Positions 31,214 to 40,103 of a DNA stretch of 64,000 nucleotides are shown one piece after another. Location: contig JAGAJA010000021.1 in the NCBI GenBank assembly GCA_017829075.1, positions 28,531 to 92,530 on the forward strand. The letters run 5' to 3'. This stretch comes from Oscillospiraceae bacterium (GTDB taxonomy: Bacteria > Bacillota_A > Clostridia > Oscillospirales > Ruminococcaceae). Under the pieces are notes generated by a model that saw nothing but the letters and a program-made list of their open reading frames with translations, searched no databases and was not told where the DNA came from. The position numbers were made by a program, and so were the translations under genes. Position 1 is the stretch's first letter. Each line of letters begins with the position of its first letter.

Positions 31214-32671
31214 ATGAATTTAGAGCAGCTTTTTGACGGCATTGAGGAAGTGCCGGAGAATATCAGAACAAGAGAGGTTCTTGGCGTGACCTCGGACAGC
31301 CGTGAGGTGCAGCCGGGTTTTGTGTTCGTGTGCGTAAAGGGCAAGTCCTTTGACGGACACAGCGCGGCTGAGGAAATGCTGAATAAAGGCGCGTGCGCGG
31401 TGGTGACAGAACGCAGGCTGGGGCTTGACGGGGAAATACTTGTGCAGGACTCCCGGCGGCTGTACCCGGAGATACTGTCGGCATTCTACGGCAGACCCAC
31501 CCGGAGGATCACCCTCGGCGCGGTGACAGGAACAAACGGCAAAACCACCACAGTGAATCTCTGCGCCCAGATAACAAGAGCCTTGGGAAAGCAGACCGGA
31601 GTTATCGGAACAGTGGGCTGCGACACCGGAAAGGGTCTTGAATATTCGCATGACGGGCCGCCTACCACCCCAGAACCCCGCAGGCTGTATCAGCTTTTCC
31701 GGGAAATGGCGGATATCGGCACGGAATACTGCTTCCTTGAAGCAAGTTCACAGGCTCTGGCGCAGCACAGATTTGCGGCAGAGCGGTTCAGAGCGGGAGC
31801 GTTCACCAATCTCACGCAGGATCATCTTGACTACCACGGCACAATGGAGGAATACTATAAAGCAAAGAGAATGCTTATGGATATGTCCGACACTGCTGTA
31901 ATAAATATTGACGACGAATACGGCAGACGAACGCTTGAATACTGCCGCAGCAGGGGAATTCCGGCGGTCAGCACAAGCGTACATGGCGAAGCAGATTTCT
32001 ACGCGGAGTTCATAAAGCTAAGACCGGACGGCGCGGAGTTTCTGCTGACCTGCCCGGACAAGGAGAAAAGCTGGGTTGCGAAGATTCCGCTCACCGGGCT
32101 TTATAACGTGAGCAATGCTGTTCAGGCGGCGGTAATGGTGTACTTCATGGGATTTCCGATGGAGGACGTGCTGGCGGCTCTGGAGAAAAGTCCCGGAGTA
32201 AGCGGCAGGCTTGAAACGGTGTATCAGGGTGAATTTACGGTAATACGGGATTACGCTCACACCGAGGACGGGCTTGACAAGCTGCTGTCCACCCTGAAGC
32301 CGCTGACAAAGGGCAGGCTGATAGTCCTGTTCGGCGCGGCAGGAGAGCGTGACGCGGGGAAGCGTCCCGCAATGGGCAGAGCGGCGGCGAAGTGGGGAGA
32401 TATCCTCATAATCACCACCGACAGCCCCCGGCATGAACCTCCCCAGCAGACGATAGACGATGTTAAGGCAGGAGTTCCTACTGGTGTTGAGTACGAAGAA
32501 TTCATAGACCGCAGAGCGGCGATATTCCGGGCTTTGGATTTGGCGCAGCCGGGGGATATGGTCGCGCTGTGCGGCAAGGGGCATGAGGACTATCAGGCGA
32601 TAGGCGACGAATACCTGCCCTTTGATGAGCGGGAGATAGTCGGTGAGTGGCTGAAATTACACAATAAATAA
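31214..32671 (+). CDS. murE: UDP-MurNAc-tripeptide synthetase (MurE)
   Basis: The 485-residue Mur ligase has the ATP loop GAVTGTNGKTTTVNLCAQI, VIGTVGCDTGKGLEYSHDGPPTTPEP and the carbamylated-lysine region. The C-terminal substrate specificity stretch TDSPRHEPPQQTIDDVKAG holds an xRHExP sequence, close to the DNPR motif of meso-diaminopimelate ligases but changed to DSPR. It adds the third residue of the stem peptide. GGTGAGG precedes the ATG at 31214. The operon order PBP-murE-murF is standard. Confidence 0.93.
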   Translation: MNLEQLFDGIEEVPENIRTREVLGVTSDSREVQPGFVFVCVKGKSFDGHSAAEEMLNKGACAVVTERRLGLDGEILVQDSRRLYPEILSAFYGRPTRRITLGAVTGTNGKTTTVNLCAQITRALGKQTGVIGTVGCDTGKGLEYSHDGPPTTPEPRRLYQLFREMADIGTEYCFLEASSQALAQHRFAAERFRAGAFTNLTQDHLDYHGTMEEYYKAKRMLMDMSDTAVINIDDEYGRRTLEYCRSRGIPAVSTSVHGEADFYAEFIKLRPDGAEFLLTCPDKEKSWVAKIPLTGLYNVSNAVQAAVMVYFMGFPMEDVLAALEKSPGVSGRLETVYQGEFTVIRDYAHTEDGLDKLLSTLKPLTKGRLIVLFGAAGERDAGKRPAMGRAAAKWGDILIITTDSPRHEPPQQTIDDVKAGVPTGVEYEEFIDRRAAIFRALDLAQPGDMVALCGKGHEDYQAIGDEYLPFDEREIVGEWLKLHNK

Positions 32672-32683
32672 GGCGGTGCGAGA

Positions 32684-34027
32684 ATGTTTACTGCAAAAGA
32701 GATAGCGGAGGTAACAGGCGGGCGGCTTATCGGCTCAGATGCGGCGATAAGCGGAGTTTCCACCGACACCCGGACGATAGAAAAGGGACTGCTGTTCGTT
32801 GCCGTAAAAGGCGAAAGCTTTGACGGAAACGACTTTATTGACGCAGCCGCCGAAAATGGCGCGGCTGCCGCAGTTTCCGACCGGGAAAGCGGCGCGGAAA
32901 GCCACAGTATCCCGGTCATTCTGGTACAGGACAGCCGGACGGCGCAGCTTGCCCTTGCGCATTATCACCGGAGCAAATTCCCGCTGAAGCTGGTGGGAGT
33001 TACCGGAAGCGTGGGAAAGACCTCCACAAAGGACATGGTTTACGCGGTGCTTTCCGGGAAATTCAACACCCTGCGCACCGAGGGGAATTTTAACAACGAC
33101 ATCGGCCTTCCCCGGACTTTGTTCCGGCTGAATGAGGAATACGGCGCGGCGGTCATTGAAATGGGAATGTCAGATCTTGGGGAGATAAGCGTACTTTCAA
33201 AGGCAGCGGCTCCGGATATCTGCATTATCACAAATATCGGCTGGTGCCACATTGAAAATCTAAAGACCAGAGAGAATATCCTGCGGGCAAAGCTGGAGAT
33301 ACTGGACGGAGCCTCGGAAAACTCGCCGCTTATCCTGAACGGCGATGACGAGTACCTGAAAACAGTATCAATTCCCGGCAGACGGATCGTGAAATACGGG
33401 CTTTCTGAGGGTTGCGACGTCCGGGCGGAGGATAGCGTCCAGACCGCAGAGGGAAGCGCATTCACGCTGATATATCAAGGCAGGAAATACAACGCAAAGC
33501 TCCCGGTAGTGGGAGAACATCACGTCATGAACGCTCTTGCTGCATTCGCGGCGGGAATTGAAGCGGGAATGACCCCGGAGGAGATAGTCCCGGCATTTAT
33601 GCGGTATGAAGCCTCCGGAATGCGTCAGAAGATAGAGAAGCGGGGCGAAGTCACGGTTATTCTGGACTGCTACAACGCAAGCCCGACTTCTATGGAATCC
33701 TCCCTGTCGGTGCTTGGAGGAATGGACTGCTCCGGCAGGAAAATAGCAGTCCTCGGCGATATGCTGGAATTGGGCGAAATGTCGGCGCAGCTTCACGCAG
33801 GAGTGGCTGAATACATTGTGAAAAATGCGGACTGCGCATTCCTGTACGGCGGGGAAATGGCTCACTGCCGGGACAGACTGGCGGCGCAGGGCTTTGAGGT
33901 GCATTATTCTCAAGATAAGTCGGCGCTCGCGGACGAGCTGGTGAATTATCTCAGACCCGGCGATACGGCGCTGTTCAAGGGCAGCCGGGGAATGCGAATG
34001 GAAGAGATCGCCGAAAAGGTGAAATAA
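32684..34027 (+). CDS. murF: UDP-MurNAc-tripeptide-D-alanyl-D-alanine ligase
   Basis: The 447-residue Mur ligase shows the MurF order: an N-terminal domain with ISGVSTDTRTIEKGLLFVAVKGESFDGNDF, the ATP loop VGVTGSVGKTSTKDMVYAVL, AVIEMGMSDLGEISVLSKAA, the central NITNIGWCHIE-like region and the late DCYNASPTSMESSLSVL. It adds D-Ala-D-Ala to the muramyl tripeptide. It starts 13 bp after murE. Confidence 0.96.
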   Translation: MFTAKEIAEVTGGRLIGSDAAISGVSTDTRTIEKGLLFVAVKGESFDGNDFIDAAAENGAAAAVSDRESGAESHSIPVILVQDSRTAQLALAHYHRSKFPLKLVGVTGSVGKTSTKDMVYAVLSGKFNTLRTEGNFNNDIGLPRTLFRLNEEYGAAVIEMGMSDLGEISVLSKAAAPDICIITNIGWCHIENLKTRENILRAKLEILDGASENSPLILNGDDEYLKTVSIPGRRIVKYGLSEGCDVRAEDSVQTAEGSAFTLIYQGRKYNAKLPVVGEHHVMNALAAFAAGIEAGMTPEEIVPAFMRYEASGMRQKIEKRGEVTVILDCYNASPTSMESSLSVLGGMDCSGRKIAVLGDMLELGEMSAQLHAGVAEYIVKNADCAFLYGGEMAHCRDRLAAQGFEVHYSQDKSALADELVNYLRPGDTALFKGSRGMRMEEIAEKVK

Positions 34028-34064
34028 ATTTCAGGCTTTTACATTGCCTGAGCGGGGGAACAAT

Positions 34065-35111
34065 ATGGTTACTTGGATAAGCGTAATTGCTGCTGCGGTA
34101 GCATTCGGAATAACATGGCTTGCGGGGGTGTGGTTTATACCGTTCCTGCATAAGCTGAAATACGGTCAGACGATACTTGACATAGGCCCGAAATGGCATA
34201 AGGCTAAAAAGCAGGGAACTCCCACCATGGGCGGTATTATGTTCATTATCGCGGTGTGCCTGTGCTTTGCCTGCGGAATGATACTGTTCCAGCCGCTTGC
34301 CGGGAAGAATTTTGCCGGCGAGGACAAACAGGAGATGATCCGGGCATTATCCGGGCTTATCATGGCGGTAATGTTCGGCTTTATGGGCTTCCTCGATGAC
34401 TTCATCAAGGTGAAGAAGAAGCACAACGAGGGTCTGACAGTAATGCAGAAGATCGTGATACAGGTGCTTATCATCGCCGCGTATTTCGCAACGCTTTATC
34501 TCAGCGGAGTTACCCGCACTGCTATCCAGTTCCCGTGGGGCTGGGAGCTTGATCTTGGGCTTCTGTACTACCCGATCATGGGCGTGATCATTCTGTATCT
34601 CGTCAATGCAGTGAACCTCACCGACGGAATTGACGGGCTTTGCTCCTGCGTGACGGTGGTATATATGGCGGCATTCGCCTGCATTGCGGGAATTCTCGGA
34701 ATGTTCTGCGAGGGGCTGCTGGCGCTGTGCGTGGCTGGGGGCTGCATCGGCTTCCTGATGTGGAATTTCCCTCCCGCAAAGGTATTCATGGGCGATACCG
34801 GCTCGATGTTCCTCGGAGGCGTGGTATGCGCGCTGGGAGTAGGCTGCGGCGCGGAGTTCCTCATGCTTGTGGCTGCGCTGGTGTACATCTGCGAGGCGCT
34901 TTCAGTGGTAATTCAGGTGACGGTTTTCAAGATCACGAAGAAGATCTATCATACAAAAGAGGGCAAGCGGCTGTTCAAGATGACGCCTATTCATCATCAT
35001 TTTGAGCTGAGCGGCTGGAGCGAGGTAAAGATAGACGTTGTATTCTCGTCAGTTGCTGCGGTGCTGGGCGCAGGCGCAGTCCTTATGGCGATAGGTATGT
35101 TCGGCAGATAA
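34065..35111 (+). CDS. mraY: Phospho-N-acetylmuramoyl-pentapeptide transferase
   Basis: The 348-residue membrane enzyme has about ten helices and the MraY motifs KQGTPTMGGIMF, GFLDDFIKVKKKHNEGLTVMQK (Asp-Asp magnesium site), NLTDGIDGLCS, FMGDTGSMFLGGVV and MTPIHHHFELSGWSE. It makes lipid I from UDP-MurNAc-pentapeptide and undecaprenyl phosphate. I start at ATG 34065 after GGGGGAA; a TTG at 34044 would add seven residues before the ribosome site. Confidence 0.97.
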   Translation: MVTWISVIAAAVAFGITWLAGVWFIPFLHKLKYGQTILDIGPKWHKAKKQGTPTMGGIMFIIAVCLCFACGMILFQPLAGKNFAGEDKQEMIRALSGLIMAVMFGFMGFLDDFIKVKKKHNEGLTVMQKIVIQVLIIAAYFATLYLSGVTRTAIQFPWGWELDLGLLYYPIMGVIILYLVNAVNLTDGIDGLCSCVTVVYMAAFACIAGILGMFCEGLLALCVAGGCIGFLMWNFPPAKVFMGDTGSMFLGGVVCALGVGCGAEFLMLVAALVYICEALSVVIQVTVFKITKKIYHTKEGKRLFKMTPIHHHFELSGWSEVKIDVVFSSVAAVLGAGAVLMAIGMFGR

Positions 35112-35124
35112 TTCGGAGGTGCGT

Positions 35125-36381
35125 ATGGCGGCAGAGTCAAGAACGGAGCGGGGAAATACTCCTCAGACCGCAAACAAGAAAGCGGCAGCTCCCGCAAAGA
35201 AAAAGGAAAAAGACCCGCACAAGATCGGCCCGTTCTATTTCGGCGGCGCAATAGATATGCCTATGCTGGTCATTACGATAGTGCTGCTGGTGCTTGGGAT
35301 AACGGCAATGTTTTCGGCTAGCCACGCGCTGTCCTACCGTGACAACGAGGGCGACTCGTTCCAGTATGCGACAAAGCAGGTGACCTTTGCAGTAGCGGGT
35401 CTGGTGGCTATGTTTTTCATAAGCTTCATGGATTACCGTATACTGATGCATGAGTGGCACCCGAAGCTTTTCGGAAAGGTGCGTAATATTTCCTTTGCAC
35501 ATATCCTGCTTGGCGCTTCTTTGCTGCTGACTGCTGCGGTAATTCCTTTTGGCGTAAGCAATATTGAGGGCGGCCCTGTCCGCTGGCTCCCTGTTCCGGG
35601 AATAGGCACATTTCAGCCGTCGGACGTTTTAAAGCTCGGACTTATAATCTACCTAGCCTATTACATCACTACGAATTACCGAAAAATGCGGCATTTCACC
35701 GTTGGCTTTGTGAAGCCCGGCATACTGTTTGTGGTAATAGTTATTCTGCTTATGAAGCAGCCTCACCTTTCCTGCGTAATGATCATGGCGGCTATCTTAG
35801 GTTGTATGCTGATCGTCGGCGGAGTAAATATGCGGCATCTGCTGATCGTCGGAGTTGTCGGAGTGGGACTTATCGCAGCGGTGGTAATGCTGTCTGACTT
35901 CACCTACTTCAAGGAAAGATTTATTACCGATCCGCTTGCCGACCCCGGCGACACTACATATCAGACCTATCAGGCAATTCTCGCGATTGGCTCAGGAGGA
36001 CTCTGGGGCAAGGGCTTTGATAACTCCACTCAGAAATACTATTATCTGCCTGAGGCGCAGAACGACTTCGTTTACGCGGTATGGTGCGAGGAATTTGGCT
36101 TTATCGGCGGCGTTATGGTAATACTGCTGTTCCTTATCTTCGTGTTCAGAGGATTTTATATCGGCAGAAAATCGGACGACCGATTCGGTCTTATGCTTGC
36201 AACTGGAATAACAGTTCAGGTCGGAGTTCAGGCGCTGTTCAACATAGGCGTAAATGTCTGCGCCCTGCCGAATACCGGTATCTCAATGCCGTTCTTCAGC
36301 TACGGTGGTACGGCGCTGTTCATGCTTCTGTGCGAGGTGGGACTGCTGCTGTCGATATCCCGGCGGGCGAACCTGAATTAA
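35125..36381 (+). CDS. ftsW: Septal peptidoglycan polymerase FtsW
   Basis: The 418-residue SEDS protein has a basic Ala/Lys-rich cytoplasmic start (about 1-40), about ten membrane helices and the family landmarks VRWLPVPGIGTFQPSDVLKLGLI, KQPHLSCVMIM, YQAILAIGSGGLWGKGFDNSTQKYYYLPEAQNDFVYAVWCEEFG and PFFSYGGTALFMLL. It polymerises glycan strands from lipid II at the septum. Position next to mraY and murG favours FtsW over RodA. GGAGGT lies only 4 nt before ATG 35125; GTG 35119 overlaps that site. The murD gene usual at this place is absent. Confidence 0.92.
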   Translation: MAAESRTERGNTPQTANKKAAAPAKKKEKDPHKIGPFYFGGAIDMPMLVITIVLLVLGITAMFSASHALSYRDNEGDSFQYATKQVTFAVAGLVAMFFISFMDYRILMHEWHPKLFGKVRNISFAHILLGASLLLTAAVIPFGVSNIEGGPVRWLPVPGIGTFQPSDVLKLGLIIYLAYYITTNYRKMRHFTVGFVKPGILFVVIVILLMKQPHLSCVMIMAAILGCMLIVGGVNMRHLLIVGVVGVGLIAAVVMLSDFTYFKERFITDPLADPGDTTYQTYQAILAIGSGGLWGKGFDNSTQKYYYLPEAQNDFVYAVWCEEFGFIGGVMVILLFLIFVFRGFYIGRKSDDRFGLMLATGITVQVGVQALFNIGVNVCALPNTGISMPFFSYGGTALFMLLCEVGLLLSISRRANLN

Positions 36382-36422
36382 TCAGATAATATAATGATAC
36401 AAAACAGGAGGATATACTCAAA

Positions 36423-37559
36423 ATGAAAGCCATCTTTGCCGCCGGCGGCACCGCCGGACACATAAATCCGGCTCTTGCCATCGCCGACAAGCTGAAATCT
36501 GTATTCCCGGACGCGGAGATACTGTTCATCGGAACTCCGCAGGGCATGGAGGCGCGTCTTGTCACAAAGGCGGGCTATAACTTCACCCCGGTGGAAATGG
36601 CGGGATTTCAGCGCAAGCTGTCAATACAGAACATCGCCCGGAACGCAAAAGCAATGTACCTGTATTTCTACGCTGCAAAGCGGGCAGTCCGCAAGATCCT
36701 CAAGGAGTTCCAGCCGGATATCGTTATCGGAACCGGCGGCTATGTCACAGGAACTGTCCTCGGACAGGCGGCGGCAATGGGAATAAAGACCGTCACCCAC
36801 GAGAGTAATTCCTACCCCGGCATGGCAACAAAAATGCTTGCGAAAAAAGCCGATAAGATACTTCTTGCGACTTCGGACGCAGAGAAATACCTCAGCAGCA
36901 CCGAACACTGCGTTGTGACAGGAAATCCCCTGCGTTCCAACATTGAGATAGAGGAGCGCTCCGCTGCCAGAAAGCGTCTGGGACTTCCTGACCAGTTCAC
37001 GATACTCTCTTTTGGCGGCAGCCTCGGCGCAAACCGCATTACAGAAGCAGTTGCGGAGCTTATCGCATGGGAAAACAAAACCGGCGGCATTAACCACATT
37101 CACTCCTACGGCGGCAAGGGAAAGGAGCTGTTCTACTCCGCACTGGAGCAGAGCGGCGCGAAGGAGGACAAGGCGAAGCACATTTTCCGGGAATACATCG
37201 ACAATATGTATACCTGTATGTGCGCGGCAGACCTGATAATTTCCCGCGCCGGCGCAATGACTATCACAGAGCTTATGGCGATAGGAAGACCGGCGGTGCT
37301 TGTTCCCTATCCGAATGCGGCGGAGAACCACCAGTACTATAATGCGCTGACCCTCAGCAACGCTCACGCGGCGATCCTTATAGAGGACAAGGATCTGACA
37401 AAGGCTAGGCTTGTGGAGGAGGTTTCCGCGCTGTACAATGACCGGGGACGTCTTGCACTCATGGAGGAGAATTCCAAGCGCTCCGCTAAGAATGACGCTG
37501 CGGACAGGATCCTCGGCGAGATAATCGACCTGCTGGGAGAGGATAAGTTCACAAAATAA
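36423..37559 (+). CDS. murG: UDP-GlcNAc:lipid I GlcNAc transferase
   Basis: The 378-residue GT28 enzyme shows FAAGGTAGHINPALAIADKL (donor-acceptor loop), VIGTGGYVTGTVLGQAAAMGIKTVTHESN, ILSFGGSLGANRITEAV and SRAGAMTITELMAIGRPAVLVPYPNAAENHQYYNAL. It turns lipid I into lipid II on the inner membrane face. AGGAGG precedes the ATG. Confidence 0.97.
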   Translation: MKAIFAAGGTAGHINPALAIADKLKSVFPDAEILFIGTPQGMEARLVTKAGYNFTPVEMAGFQRKLSIQNIARNAKAMYLYFYAAKRAVRKILKEFQPDIVIGTGGYVTGTVLGQAAAMGIKTVTHESNSYPGMATKMLAKKADKILLATSDAEKYLSSTEHCVVTGNPLRSNIEIEERSAARKRLGLPDQFTILSFGGSLGANRITEAVAELIAWENKTGGINHIHSYGGKGKELFYSALEQSGAKEDKAKHIFREYIDNMYTCMCAADLIISRAGAMTITELMAIGRPAVLVPYPNAAENHQYYNALTLSNAHAAILIEDKDLTKARLVEEVSALYNDRGRLALMEENSKRSAKNDAADRILGEIIDLLGEDKFTK

Positions 37560-37585
37560 ACCGCTCTGCCTGTCACAAAAAAAAT

Positions 37586-37621
37586 CCTCCGGCATACTAT
37601 GGAACATAGTAATGCGGGAGG
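37586..37621 (+). promoter_or_regulatory. Hairpin that pairs the murA ribosome site
   Basis: CCTCC (37586-37590) pairs with GGAGG (37617-37621). GCAT/ATGC and ACTATG/CATAGT continue the stem to a GAA loop, with one mismatch and one bulge. The 3' arm is the Shine-Dalgarno of murA, whose ATG is at 37632, so folding would block initiation. On the minus strand the same hairpin is followed by eight T, giving it a terminator look in that direction, where no gene needs it. Confidence 0.55.
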
Positions 37622-37631
37622 AGATGATATT

Positions 37632-38900
37632 ATGGGCAACAGTCAGAAGCTTGTGATAAACGGCGGGCGGCGGCTGGAGGGAGAGCTTCAGATCCACGGC
37701 GCAAAAAACAGCGCACTTCCGCTGCTGGCAGCTTCGGTTCTGGCGCATGGCGAATGCGTATTCCACAACTGCCCCATGCTGACGGACGTGGACGCGGCAT
37801 GTCGGATACTGTCCTGTTTAGGGTGCAGATGCAGCAGGAGCGGCGACACCGTTTGCGTGGACGCGGCAAATGTCTGCGGAAATGAGATCCCGGACGGACT
37901 TATGCGGGAAATGCGGTCGTCTATCGTATTTCTTGGCGCGGTTCTGGGACGTACCCGCCGCTGCCGCCTGACGTTTCCGGGAGGCTGCGAGCTAGGGGCG
38001 CGCCCTATCGACCTGCACATTGCCGCGCTTCGGGAAATGGGCGCAGTGATCCATGAAGAGCATGGCTGGCTGGAATGCACGGCTCCGTCGGGGCTTCGCG
38101 GCGCAAGGATATCTCTGTCATTCCCCTCGGTGGGGGCTACGGAGAACATAATGCTTGCAGCTTCTGCTGCGGAGGGAACTACCGAGATACAGAATGCGGC
38201 GAGAGAACCGGAGATAATCGACCTTGCGGACTTTCTGAACAAATGCGGCGCGAAAATAAGCGGCGCAGGCGGCAGCACCATCGTGATCGAGGGCGTGAAG
38301 CGGCTTGAACCCGCAGAGCACAGCGTGATCCCGGACAGAATAGTGACCGGAACATACCTCTGCTGCGCGGCGATAACTAAGGGTGAACTTATTCTGACCC
38401 GCTGCGAGCCGGCGCATATCATGGGATTTCTCCCGGTGCTGGAGGCTATGGGCTGTCGGATATATCCCTACGGCGGCGGGAAGCTGTACATAAACTGCAC
38501 CCGCAGGCTTACAGCTCCTCCAACGATACGCACCATGCCCTATCCCGGCTTCCCTACGGACACACAGGCGCTGTTCACCGCCCTATGCGCGACTGCGGAA
38601 GGGACTTCCGTGTTCGTGGAAACTATTTTTGAGAACCGTTACCGCCACGTTCCGGAGCTGATACGCCTGGGCGCATCAATCAAGGTCGAGGGCAGAGTTG
38701 CGGTGGTTCAGGGAGTGCCACGGCTTTCCGGCGCAAAATTGTGCGCGGGTGAGCTTCGCGGCGGCGCGGCGCTTGTTACTGCGGCTCTTGCGGCAGAGGG
38801 AACAAGCGAGATCACCGGAGTGGGCTATATCGACCGGGGCTATGAGAGCATTGAAAAGGCTCTGCGGTCTGTCGGCGCGGATATCTCAAGAACAGGATAA
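37632..38900 (+). CDS. murA: UDP-N-acetylglucosamine 1-carboxyvinyltransferase
   Basis: The 422-residue EPSP-synthase-fold enzyme starts MGNSQKLVINGGRRLEGELQIHGAKNSALPLLAAS. It holds the PEP/fosfomycin loop PGGCELGARPIDLHI (Cys119). It performs the first committed step of peptidoglycan synthesis. ATG 37632 is chosen because GGGAGGAG lies just before it; an upstream ATG at 37599 lies in the hairpin that covers this ribosome site. It stands between murG and ftsQ, a known variant of the Clostridia dcw order. Confidence 0.95.
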   Translation: MGNSQKLVINGGRRLEGELQIHGAKNSALPLLAASVLAHGECVFHNCPMLTDVDAACRILSCLGCRCSRSGDTVCVDAANVCGNEIPDGLMREMRSSIVFLGAVLGRTRRCRLTFPGGCELGARPIDLHIAALREMGAVIHEEHGWLECTAPSGLRGARISLSFPSVGATENIMLAASAAEGTTEIQNAAREPEIIDLADFLNKCGAKISGAGGSTIVIEGVKRLEPAEHSVIPDRIVTGTYLCCAAITKGELILTRCEPAHIMGFLPVLEAMGCRIYPYGGGKLYINCTRRLTAPPTIRTMPYPGFPTDTQALFTALCATAEGTSVFVETIFENRYRHVPELIRLGASIKVEGRVAVVQGVPRLSGAKLCAGELRGGAALVTAALAAEGTSEITGVGYIDRGYESIEKALRSVGADISRTG

Positions 38901-38928
38901 TGAATATATAAGAAAAGGAGCGCAGTAA

Positions 38929-39948
38929 ATGGGCAGTAAAAAGAAACCAAAAAGCAGAAAAAAAAGACCGATAAATAATCAGCGCCCGACGTCAGAACGA
39001 AGAGCGCCTGCTCAGAGCAGCCGCAGCGATCCTGCCGGAGCGCGTCCGAAGCAGACCACTGCGCCGAAAAGACCCCAGCCGAGCGCTGAGCAGCGGCGCA
39101 GGACTAACCGCGCCTTTAATCAGGCAACGGTTCACCGGAACGTCAAGGGGAGAAAGCGCGGCAGCCGCGGCAGAAACTACATAATGTACTATATTCTGGG
39201 CGCGGTCATAGTTGTTATTGTTCTGGTGATCCTTGCAAATACTGTGTTGTTCAACTGCTCGTCGATCGAGGTCGAGGGAAATTCCCGCTACACCGCCGAG
39301 CAGATAATCGCTCCCTCCGGTTTGGAGGAGGGGCAGAACCTGCTTCATATCGACACGGAAGATGCTGAGGAGCGTATTTCCACTGCTCTCACTTATATAG
39401 ATATGACGGAGGTCAAACGGGTATTCCCGACTAAAATAAAAATTACCGTAAAGGAAGCGGAAAAGTGGTTTCAGGTCAGCCAAAACGGAGTCACCGCTTG
39501 CATTTCCCGTATGGGCAGGATTATTGAGCTTGGCAGCGACAGCAGCCTGCCGCTGGTGGTGGGCTTTGATCCGGAGGAGCTTACCGCAGGAAAGACGCTT
39601 GCTTCCACAGACAGCGGCAAGACCTCGATTCCGGCGCTGATCCTCGAAAAAGCGGAGCAGTACGGCATTGAGAATGTTACTCAGATCGACGTTACAGACC
39701 GCTTTGACATCATCATCGACTGCGGAGATAATATCACGCTCCAGCTCGGCGGAATTTCCGACATAGACAGCAAGTTCGCCGTTGCGGTAAGCACTATTGA
39801 AGAGGAAAAGGCAAATGTTCTTATCAATCTGCATGATCCCTCTACGATATTTGTGCGGGACAAGGTGAATGAACAGGCGCAGCAGACTCTTCCTGAGCTG
39901 GGAAGTCCAGAAGAACCGGACGAAGGAGAGCCTCAGGAAGCCGTTTGA
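38929..39948 (+). CDS. ftsQ: Cell division protein FtsQ/DivIB
   Basis: The 339-residue protein has a strongly basic cytoplasmic region (1 to about 82) and one membrane helix (MYYILGAVIVVIVLVILANTVL). A POTRA domain (FNCSSIEVEGNSRYTAEQIIAPSGLEEGQNLLHID) is followed by the FtsQ beta domain. An acidic tail ends the chain. It belongs to the divisome FtsQLB complex. The start follows AAGGAG. About 155 bp later ftsZ begins with its own promoter. Confidence 0.88.
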   Translation: MGSKKKPKSRKKRPINNQRPTSERRAPAQSSRSDPAGARPKQTTAPKRPQPSAEQRRRTNRAFNQATVHRNVKGRKRGSRGRNYIMYYILGAVIVVIVLVILANTVLFNCSSIEVEGNSRYTAEQIIAPSGLEEGQNLLHIDTEDAEERISTALTYIDMTEVKRVFPTKIKITVKEAEKWFQVSQNGVTACISRMGRIIELGSDSSLPLVVGFDPEELTAGKTLASTDSGKTSIPALILEKAEQYGIENVTQIDVTDRFDIIIDCGDNITLQLGGISDIDSKFAVAVSTIEEEKANVLINLHDPSTIFVRDKVNEQAQQTLPELGSPEEPDEGEPQEAV

Positions 39949-40014
39949 GATGAATGTCACAAACCAGCGGACGTTACCTCAGAATAATTTGTCAAAATAT
40001 TTTTGAAAAAACAG

Positions 40015-40043
40015 TTGCATTTATTTTTGGTATCTGTTATAAT
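40015..40043 (+). promoter_or_regulatory. Promoter of ftsZ
   Basis: TTGCAT (40015-40020), a 17-bp spacer and TATAAT (40038-40043), 60 bp before the ftsZ ATG. Confidence 0.75.
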
Positions 40044-40103
40044 AAAAAGTAGTTATGTATTCATGCGAATAGAAGTCATAAAAAATCATGGAGGGAAAAC
40101 AGT

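Noticed and set aside
37599..37631. Earlier ATG for murA at 37599
   Set aside because: It lies inside the hairpin stem-loop without a ribosome site; the ATG at 37632 has GGGAGGAG and matches the MurA N-terminus.
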